From DASVTR01 sp033855775 (GTDB taxonomy: Bacteria > Acidobacteriota > Blastocatellia > Pyrinomonadales > Pyrinomonadaceae), in the NCBI GenBank assembly GCA_033855775.1, contig JAWVFT010000023.1, forward strand, positions 1 through 64,000: DNA of 64,000 bases, written 5' to 3'. The notes under the pieces were generated by a model. That model saw nothing but the letters and a program-made list of their open reading frames with translations. It ran no database searches and was not told the DNA's origin. Position numbers and translations under genes: made by a program. This document shows, piece by piece, positions 57,848 through 64,000 of this stretch. How positions within the stretch are numbered: position 1 is the first letter of the stretch; the number at the start of each line of letters is the position of its first letter.

Positions 57848-58885
57848 CTACTTCACTTCCGACATGGCGGCGATGTAGCAGCCGCGCGCGGTCGTCGTCA
57901 AAGGATGCTTAGCCATCCGCACTTCGGAAATCTCGACGGGGAAATTGCCGCCCGCATTGAGCATGCTCTCGAACTTTTGCAGGAACCCGGCGGGCTTGGC
58001 CGTGCCGCCCGCGAGCACGACGGGCAGCGGACGACTGAACTTCGGCAACTGGCCGGAAGCGCGAAGTTCCGCGCGCAGGCGGTCAATCAAAGTTTGCAGC
58101 ACGTCTTCATAGTAGATGTTGAGAGCGCGGCTGAGGTCATCCTTGGCCGGGCGGAAGAGGTCCAGTTTCTCCTCCTTGAAGAGGCGAACGCGCGTGAGGG
58201 TTTCGTTCATGACGTGCGCGACGTTCGAGTCTATGTAGTCGCCGCCCTTCGGGATGCTGAAGCTCACGACCGGCATTGCCATAAACGAAATCGAGACGTT
58301 GCACATGCCGCCGCCGAAGCTGATGCCGATGCCCGTGAAATTCTCTTCCTGCAATTCGGAGAAGACGACCGCTTGCCCTTCATTAATCGCCTTGGCGTTA
58401 TAGCCGAGCGAGTTGAGGAAGCTCTTCAAGACGGCTTCGTGATAGACGAGATTGCCGTTGGCGCCTTCGCCTTTGCCGGGGACGCTGAAGCAGAGCATCT
58501 CGCCTTTGCGCGTCGCGGGCAGCAGCCGCTTGATAATCATTTGCAGGATTTGCTGGCTCATCTCTTCCTGCGGATTCAGGACGCCGTGCTGCATCGGTCG
58601 GCGCGCGTCCGTGTGCAGGAAGCTGGCGAAGAAATCCGTGTCGTTGCCGTAGACATAGATGTTCTTGCAGTTGCGCTCGTAAACCATGTTGCGCTGCTTG
58701 AGCACGTTCTCGGCCATCTCGGAAGCGGGGACGGCGACAAAGGCGTTCAACTCCGACTTGCTCTCTTCGGATTTCGCGCCGTCGGCGAAGACAATCCGGC
58801 TCGTCCCGATGTCTAAGCCGAGAGCGTTGGATTTCAGAGCAGAGACTTCCGGCCTGTCAACTTTAACTTGATTCTTCTCGTCCAT
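57848..58885 (-). CDS. Actin-like/Hsp70-fold ATPase (ParM/FtsA-type)
   Basis: 345 residues. The actin-fold motifs are NALGLDIGTSRIVFAD (phosphate 1), NFTGIGISFGGGMCNVSISFM (phosphate 2) and PLPVVLAGGTAKPAGFLQKF (adenosine). It lacks the family-specific insertions of MreB and DnaK, and is closest in style to FtsA/PilM/ParM-like proteins. It probably polymerises or acts as an ATP switch in the cytoplasm. The ATG at 58885 has AAGGAG eight bases upstream; an upstream in-frame extension is unsupported. It is the last gene of an apparent operon with a SPOR protein and a membrane amidase. Confidence 0.75.
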   Translation of the reverse strand: MDEKNQVKVDRPEVSALKSNALGLDIGTSRIVFADGAKSEESKSELNAFVAVPASEMAENVLKQRNMVYERNCKNIYVYGNDTDFFASFLHTDARRPMQHGVLNPQEEMSQQILQMIIKRLLPATRKGEMLCFSVPGKGEGANGNLVYHEAVLKSFLNSLGYNAKAINEGQAVVFSELQEENFTGIGISFGGGMCNVSISFMAMPVVSFSIPKGGDYIDSNVAHVMNETLTRVRLFKEEKLDLFRPAKDDLSRALNIYYEDVLQTLIDRLRAELRASGQLPKFSRPLPVVLAGGTAKPAGFLQKFESMLNAGGNFPVEISEVRMAKHPLTTTARGCYIAAMSEVK

Positions 58886-59010
58886 GATTTTCTCCTTAAC
58901 TTGTCTAACCGGGCATTCGACTGTAGCGGCCCGTGGTGGTTTCAGGTTGGCAGCAGCGCGAGTCCTGTTTTCAAGCGCAGCCGTTAAAGGTTGGGGCGAC
59001 CCCTTGATGC

Positions 59011-60507
59011 TCACGCCCTGAAGGAGCGTGGGAAAGATTGGTTAGGCTTGGCGGGCGCGAGTTGGTTGCGGCTCAGTTCCGGCTCGTCCGCAGAGCCTTC
59101 GGCGGCGTTGCGCTGCCTTCGCTGTTCGTTCATCTGCTCGACATAACGCTGGCGCATCTGTCGTCGGAGTTCATCCGTCTTCATGCCGCCTTCGGCAGCG
59201 CGCCGCTCAAACTGCTCTTCGGCTTCCTTAACGCCCGGCCACATCTGTCCGCCGAGCACGCTTATCGTCTCCGCGTCGTAGGTGAAGCCGAACTCGCTGA
59301 TGCTGGCGGGCGGGACTTTGTACTTGTCCGAAAGCCCCATTGCCGCGAAGGGAAAGTTGCGCGCCCAGTCGTGATGAAAACAGATGAGCATGTTTGAAGG
59401 ATTGACGGAGACGAGGCCGTGCGTGACGCAGTTGGCATCATCCAGGTTGTAGCGGCTGCGCAGAATTTGCGTCAGCAATCGTCCGGCAATCAACTGCGCT
59501 TCCGTCAACTGCTCTTCGAGCGAATCCGCGCGGCTGTTGGTTTCAAAACAGACGCCCAGAAAACTCTCGTTGAGGCCGACATACACGCCGTCCTTGCCCG
59601 ACCACACGGAATTGCCCGCGTGATTAGCAGCCTCTTCATCCCTCACGACGCGATAAATCTGCCCGAAGCGGTCAATCACGTAGTTGTAAGACTTGTGCTG
59701 GCGAACGTATTCAAGCAGCCCGCGACTGTGGCTTTCGATTGACTCGTTATTGCCGGGCGTAAATGATAGCAAGTCGCTCTCCGAGGTGTGATAGACGATG
59801 CCCGCGGGCTCGCGCCGTTGCGGCCCCGTCGCCGCGCCCGTCACAGGCTGAAAGACTTGATAACTGCGCGGGCGCGTCCCTGTCTCATACGTCGTCACGA
59901 TGCGCCCCGCGTTGCTGTAGCGCTCCGTGTTCTCCGCTTGCTCGACGAGCCAGACTTTTTCGGCGCGATAGTCCGGCAGGTAATCCGCGCTCGACGCCGC
60001 CGCGCTCTTCGTCGCCCGCGCGCTCTCGTCGCTCCTGGCGAAGACGTGTATCTGATAGCGCCCGGCGAGGTAGTCGTTCACTTTGTGCGTTGACCATGCA
60101 GCCATCGTGTATAGACCGAAGAGCGTGATTGCCGCCACCGTCATCCCTACGCCGTAAGCCAGATGACGCATTTGATAACAGTAGAAAAAAACCTGCGTGA
60201 TGACGGGCGCGTTGCTGCGCAACAGCAGTTGGCGACGCTCTTTGCGCGCGGCAGGCAGCAGCTTTTTCAGTTCCTCATAAATCAGGCGATTCAAACAGAA
60301 CTCAATCAGGCGATGATAAAGCCCCGTCTTTTTAAAGAACTCAAAGCGGCCCAACCTTCGTTCCAACTTTTCGCGCGTGGCCGCTTCCTGCGCGAGCGTC
60401 TGATTGAGGAACCGCAAGCGCACTTCGGGCCGGTCAAAAAAGCGCGCGTAACGGTCGACGATTTTGGAGTACGCCATGGTCGTGTCCTCAAGCATCCGCT
60501 CGCTCAT
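59011..60507 (-). CDS. Membrane-anchored N-acetylmuramoyl-L-alanine amidase (Amidase_2-like)
   Basis: 498 residues. A cytoplasmic N-terminal helical region (VRLRFLNQTLAQEAATREKLERRLGRFEFF) and one membrane span (LAYGVGMTVAAITLFGLYTMAAW) precede a periplasmic domain. The amidase core is GIVYHTSESDLLSFTP, IDRFGQIYRVVRDEEAANHAGNSVWSG, SFLGVCFETNS, RYNLDDANCVTHGLVSVNPSNMLICFHHDWARNFPF, consistent with zinc amidases that cut the peptide from glycan. A proline/Arg-rich C-tail is low complexity. The ATG at 60507 has GGGGGAAG ten bases upstream and is preferred to the TTG at 60579. The next gene downstream is the actin-like ATPase; the upstream gene encodes the SPOR protein. Confidence 0.75.
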   Translation of the reverse strand: MSERMLEDTTMAYSKIVDRYARFFDRPEVRLRFLNQTLAQEAATREKLERRLGRFEFFKKTGLYHRLIEFCLNRLIYEELKKLLPAARKERRQLLLRSNAPVITQVFFYCYQMRHLAYGVGMTVAAITLFGLYTMAAWSTHKVNDYLAGRYQIHVFARSDESARATKSAAASSADYLPDYRAEKVWLVEQAENTERYSNAGRIVTTYETGTRPRSYQVFQPVTGAATGPQRREPAGIVYHTSESDLLSFTPGNNESIESHSRGLLEYVRQHKSYNYVIDRFGQIYRVVRDEEAANHAGNSVWSGKDGVYVGLNESFLGVCFETNSRADSLEEQLTEAQLIAGRLLTQILRSRYNLDDANCVTHGLVSVNPSNMLICFHHDWARNFPFAAMGLSDKYKVPPASISEFGFTYDAETISVLGGQMWPGVKEAEEQFERRAAEGGMKTDELRRQMRQRYVEQMNEQRRQRNAAEGSADEPELSRNQLAPAKPNQSFPRSFRA

Positions 60508-60581
60508 AACGCGACTCTTCCCCCGTTCTCTTCTCCGCCTTTTGAAGTCCCGCCCAAATCGTTCGTCAACGAAACCCAAGG

Positions 60582-61733
60582 TTAGCGTCCGCCCGCATCG
60601 GCGATGATGAAACTGTCCGCCGCTCCCTTCGCTTTCATTTCGTTGCCATAGCGCGCCGCCTCTTCACGATTGCTGAAGCGACCCGCCTGCACGCGATACC
60701 ATGTGCCGCGCTTCGGCAACTCTATCGTCACCACGCGCGCAGAGAATCCAGCCGACTGCAAACGCGCGACACGTTCGTTGGCTTGCTCTATGACGTTGTA
60801 GGAGCCGACCTGAATCGTGAGGCCGCCCGCTTGCTCGCTCTCCGGGCCGGGAGCGTAAACGGCCTCGCGCTTTGTGTCCGCGACAGGCACGATGACCGGC
60901 GCGGGCTGCGGCTCAGGCTGAGCCTTCGTCTCCGCTTTCTCTTCGACGGCTTTCGTTTCGCTCACGGCTTCGACAGGAGCGGGCGCAGGCGAGACATCCT
61001 GCACGCTGGTCGCCGTCGCTTTGTTGGAAGCAATCGCTGGCGGTTGAGCGGCGGTCTGGTTTGTCGCTTTGTTGCTCGACGCGGCGAAGTTCGTCGCCAC
61101 TTGATGCTCCTGCTCGGCGGGCCTCGCAAACTTGTTCGAGAGGACGATGACCGACACAAACGTCACGCCGCAAATCAACAGCCAGAGCGGAGAGATGCGC
61201 ATCAAGCGCATTCCCATATTGTGTCTCTCGTGCTCCGCCGCCGACTCAGCGAAGGGCGGCTTGAAGGCTTGTTCGTCGTCGCTCGTCTCCGCGCTCTCCG
61301 TTGAATGAACATCATCGAGCGAGTCTGTCATCAACTCGTCCAGGACAATCGCCTGCTTCGCTCTCTGCTCTTCCAACTGACAAGCGAGCGCGGTTTCCGG
61401 CTCTGCCTGCTCGGCGCGTGACACGGACAGCACGGCGTCGAGCATGGGCGTCTCTTCGCTCGGTTGATAAACGGCTTCGGGCATCGGCGGCAACGTCAGA
61501 GCATCTTCAACTTCGGCTCCGGCTTCCATCATCTCCGGCTCGAAGTCGGGCGCGATGGCTTGCGACGGCAGATTCTCTTCGGTCGCGGGCGGCAGGCTCG
61601 TCCTGACTTCTCCGTCAACGAGCACAGCTTCGAAAGTTGTCCCGCAACGCACGCAGGCGACGCTCGTCTCGAAAGCTAATGGCGCGGTGTCGATCAGACC
61701 TTTGAACTGGCACTCTGGGCAAGTGATTCTCAT
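60582..61733 (-). CDS. SPOR-domain protein with zinc-ribbon N-terminus
   Basis: 383 residues. Residues 1-38 are a zinc-ribbon (MRITCPECQFKGLIDTAPLAFETSVACVRCGTTFEAVLV, CxxC...CxxC). A long acidic cytoplasmic region precedes a membrane span (LWLLICGVTFVSVIVLSNKF) and a Pro/Ala/Glu-rich periplasmic linker. The C-terminal SPOR domain (GGLTIQVGSYNVIEQANERVARLQSAGFSARVVTIELPKRGTWYRVQAGRFSNREEAARYGNEMKA) binds denuded septal peptidoglycan. It is the first gene of the operon; the amidase downstream would make such denuded glycan. Confidence 0.85.
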   Translation of the reverse strand: MRITCPECQFKGLIDTAPLAFETSVACVRCGTTFEAVLVDGEVRTSLPPATEENLPSQAIAPDFEPEMMEAGAEVEDALTLPPMPEAVYQPSEETPMLDAVLSVSRAEQAEPETALACQLEEQRAKQAIVLDELMTDSLDDVHSTESAETSDDEQAFKPPFAESAAEHERHNMGMRLMRISPLWLLICGVTFVSVIVLSNKFARPAEQEHQVATNFAASSNKATNQTAAQPPAIASNKATATSVQDVSPAPAPVEAVSETKAVEEKAETKAQPEPQPAPVIVPVADTKREAVYAPGPESEQAGGLTIQVGSYNVIEQANERVARLQSAGFSARVVTIELPKRGTWYRVQAGRFSNREEAARYGNEMKAKGAADSFIIADAGGR

Positions 61734-62349
61734 AATTTACTCCGCTCTTCGTCGCTCCGGCTGGCACGCTTGCTGGTGATGGACAGGCGCATATCCCCGT
61801 TGTTGACGCCGGATACTCTCACATCATCAAGACTGTTTGCCGGTTGGCATGTTGGGGCCGGGGATTATCAAAGCTGAGGTCTCAATTTGAAGGAAGCGCA
61901 ATGCTTGTGGCAGTCATTCGGACGGCACGAACGCGGCGGCTGACCGCCGAACACTCGCAAATCTTAAATTAACAACGACTTTTAATCAAGTAAAAAATTG
62001 TTTTTAATTTTCCGCGTTTGCTGTTATTATCAATGGCAGTCAACAAGCATCGTTTGTTGACTTACTACTTTCACGCCGGAGATTGTGACAATTCGGCTGG
62101 CTTTGTTGATGGTCAGGACGCTTTAACTTGATGAAGTCCGCTCTCTCGCGAACGACCCGGCGGGCAGTGAAACGATTTTAACTTCCATTTGTTAAGTCAG
62201 GCGTCCGGGCTACCTCTCCCAGAGAAACATCGCATCCAGCCAACTCGCCGGGAAGGCTTGGCCCTTACAATTCGGGCGCGCGCCCGTAGCCTTCAATCAA
62301 ATAATCATCAAAGACGCCTCGCAAATTTAAGTTCGGGACACCCATCTAA
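61734..62349. other. Divergent promoter region
   Basis: 616 bases between the SPOR operon (minus) and the GGDEF gene (plus). No gene was seen. The centre (about 61965-62035) is strongly AT-rich with A/T runs; a minus-strand promoter is proposed there. No riboswitch consensus was recognised. Confidence 0.5.
61961..61989 (-). promoter_or_regulatory. Putative promoter of the SPOR-amidase-actin operon
   Basis: On the minus strand TTGATT (61984-61989) and TAAGAT (61961-61966) are 17 bp apart in an AT-rich patch. The leader to the SPOR gene would be about 220 nt. Confidence 0.35.
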
Positions 62350-64000
62350 ATGATAGCCGCAGGTAGTCAACGCTTAAACAAACCATTGATGTGGCTGGTG
62401 GTCGCAACCGGCGCCGGAGTTGTGCTGCTCTCAGCGCTCAGTCTTTCAATCGCGCGAATAGACGTGCCGTTGCTGTTGCTGGCCCTCATCACAATCAACA
62501 TCGGGACGCGAATCACCATCAAAATCCCACACGTCAAGGGACAGGTTTCGCTCTCCGACACGTTTATCTTTCTGGCAGTGCTGTTGTTTGAAGGCGAGGC
62601 AGCGGTCTTGTTGGCGGCGGCAGCCGCGCTCTGCGCGTCTCTGCGCCTGACCAAGAATCGCAGCCTGCTCTTCTTCAATCCGGCTATCACGGCCCTGACG
62701 ACCTTCGTGCTGCTCTGGATTTTAAGGTTGTGCTTTGGCCCCATCGCGGAATTATCGCGGAGTCCGTCTTCGCTCAGGCTGCTGCTGGCGATTGGCATCA
62801 TCACGGTCGTGCAGGCCGTGACGCATGCGGGCGTCATCACGCTCAGCGAAGCCAGGAGTTCGAGCAAGCTGCCGCGACAAAGGTGGGGCGGCGGTTTCGT
62901 TTTGACCTTAATCACATACTTTGCCATCGCGGCGTCAGCCGGAATGATTGCGAAGCTCGTCAACATCGCAGGCTTTTATCCTTCGATTGCCTTCACGACC
63001 ATCGTCGCCATCATCCACTTCGCTTACTGCAACTATCTGCGCGGGGCTTATCAATCGGTGACTGAGGCGCGGCAGTTTGAGCAGCGCGTCGAGACTTTGC
63101 GCGAGAGCGAAGAGTTGTTCCGCAGCGCGTTTGATTACGCGGCGATTGGGATGGCTCTAGTGTCTGCGAAGGGACGCTGGCTGCAAGTCAATCGCTCGCT
63201 CTCCGAAATTCTGGGCTACTCGGCGCAGGAATTGCTGACGACCAACTTTCAGAGCATGACGCATCAGGACGACTTAGGCTCGGCCCTCGCCAACGTCAAG
63301 CAACTGCTCAAAGGCCAGCTTCCGACCTACCAGATGGAGAAGCGATACGTCCACAAGCAGGGCCACACGGTCTGGGTCTTGTGGAGCGTCTCGCGCGTGC
63401 GCGATCCGCACACCGATTCGCTTCATCTAATCTTTCAAATTCAGGACATCACTGACCGCAAGCGCGCCGAAGACCGACTGCTCCATGACGCCTTTCACGA
63501 TGCCTTGACGGGACTGCCGAATCGCGCTCTCTTCATGGATCACCTGAAGCTGGCGATTGCGCGCACACAGCGCAGCGACAATCAAATCTTCGCCGTCCTC
63601 TTCCTAGACCTTGACCGCTTCAAGGTCATTAACGACAGCCTCGGCCATATCATCGGCGACCAACTGCTGGTCGGCATCGCGCGGCGTCTGGAAAAGTGTC
63701 TGCGTCCGGGCGACACAGTGGCGCGCGTCGGCGGCGACGAGTTCACCATCCTGCTCGAAGATTTGATGGACGAGCCGGAGGCCATCTCGATTGCCGAGCG
63801 CATCCAGAAAGAATTGAAGGTGCCTTTCACGCTGAACGGCCACGAGGTCTTCACCACCGTCAGCATCGGGATTGCGCCGAGCACCATCGGCTACGACTTG
63901 CCCGACGACATCCTGCGCGACGCCGACACGGCGATGTATCGCGCCAAGTCACTTGGCAAAGCGCGTCATGAAGTCTTCGATAAATCAATGCATGCGGTGG
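62350..64000 (+). CDS. Membrane PAS-GGDEF diguanylate cyclase (3' end outside window)
   Basis: 550 codons to the edge, no stop yet. About eight membrane spans make an N-terminal sensor region (LWLVVATGAGVVLLSALSLSIARIDVPLLLLALITINIGTRI and others, MASE-like). A PAS domain follows (LFRSAFDYAAIGMALVSAKGRWLQVNRSLSEILGYSAQELLTTNF) and then GGDEF: DALTGLPNRALFMDHL, FLDLDRFKVINDSLGHIIGDQLLVG, RPGDTVARVGGDEFTILLED. The I-site RPGD five residues before GGDEF is intact, so product inhibition is expected. It makes c-di-GMP. An EAL domain could still follow beyond the window. Confidence 0.9.
   Translation, partial: MIAAGSQRLNKPLMWLVVATGAGVVLLSALSLSIARIDVPLLLLALITINIGTRITIKIPHVKGQVSLSDTFIFLAVLLFEGEAAVLLAAAAALCASLRLTKNRSLLFFNPAITALTTFVLLWILRLCFGPIAELSRSPSSLRLLLAIGIITVVQAVTHAGVITLSEARSSSKLPRQRWGGGFVLTLITYFAIAASAGMIAKLVNIAGFYPSIAFTTIVAIIHFAYCNYLRGAYQSVTEARQFEQRVETLRESEELFRSAFDYAAIGMALVSAKGRWLQVNRSLSEILGYSAQELLTTNFQSMTHQDDLGSALANVKQLLKGQLPTYQMEKRYVHKQGHTVWVLWSVSRVRDPHTDSLHLIFQIQDITDRKRAEDRLLHDAFHDALTGLPNRALFMDHLKLAIARTQRSDNQIFAVLFLDLDRFKVINDSLGHIIGDQLLVGIARRLEKCLRPGDTVARVGGDEFTILLEDLMDEPEAISIAERIQKELKVPFTLNGHEVFTTVSIGIAPSTIGYDLPDDILRDADTAMYRAKSLGKARHEVFDKSMHAV

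Overview
The window looks like a chromosome fragment of an Acidobacteriota bacterium, most likely class Blastocatellia. This placement is inferred from gene families, not from a marker phylogeny. It carries a VWFA-related protein of the acidobacterial type, a Pkn-type Ser/Thr kinase fused to TPRs, HEAT-repeat and M1-peptidase proteins with Gram-negative export signals, and high-GC coding DNA. No phage, insertion sequence, CRISPR array, rRNA or intact tRNA was seen. About 50 genes lie on both strands in short operons. The left edge cuts the 3' end of a lipoyl-dependent acyltransferase (E2) and the right edge cuts a PAS-GGDEF protein.

Layout. 1-7.5 kb: E2 end, OmpA-like and VWA proteins, lipB, a PLP dehydratase, lipA and a cytochrome P460 gene interrupted by an in-frame TGA; lipA and lipB near an E2 gene form a lipoylation neighbourhood. 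7.5-15 kb: membrane proteins, a zinc-type dehydrogenase, a GT-C-like membrane enzyme, and a hybrid histidine kinase with a stand-alone receiver. 15-19 kb: two small proteins with lysine-rich tails converging on one terminator, then a large Ser/Thr kinase-TPR protein. 19-26 kb: hydrolase, thioesterase, TPR protein, 5'-nucleotidase, leucyl aminopeptidase, fluoride channel and an SDR reductase. 26-28.7 kb: a peroxide-stress group (PerR-like regulator behind a perfect Per box, 2-Cys peroxiredoxin, thioredoxin-like protein, secreted phosphatase). 28.6-41 kb: poorly characterised membrane proteins, an M1-like protein with a broken HEXXH, a HEAT-cyclophilin fusion, a molybdopterin oxidoreductase and a bactofilin. 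41-57.5 kb: an intact M1 peptidase, ttcA with an uncharacterised partner, nadE with two GNAT acetyltransferases, hyuA/hyuB, a beta-lactamase-fold hydrolase, a Gfo/Idh oxidoreductase and a PilZ-like protein. 57.8-61.7 kb: an operon-like set of SPOR protein, membrane amidase and actin-like ATPase, which looks like a cell-envelope or cell-shape module.

The most striking feature is a set of short tandem repeats of period 7 or 8, usually arranged as inverted arrays that can form long hairpins. They sit right at stop codons in many intergenic gaps (families based on GTGACRA, GACGCGGA/GACACGGC and TTGGACT, plus GATGAAAG-type elements). In several places they have spread into coding sequence: they supply C-terminal residues and stop codons (lipB, thioesterase, aminopeptidase, GNAT), start codons (fluC), an N-terminal tail and an internal low-complexity block in hyuB, and the leader of an M1-like protein. 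They resemble in principle the heptamer STRRs of cyanobacteria and deserve genome-wide study. Other leads are a candidate small RNA with its own promoter and terminator near 32.45 kb, and a 13-bp leader stem that hides the Shine-Dalgarno of the VWA gene.
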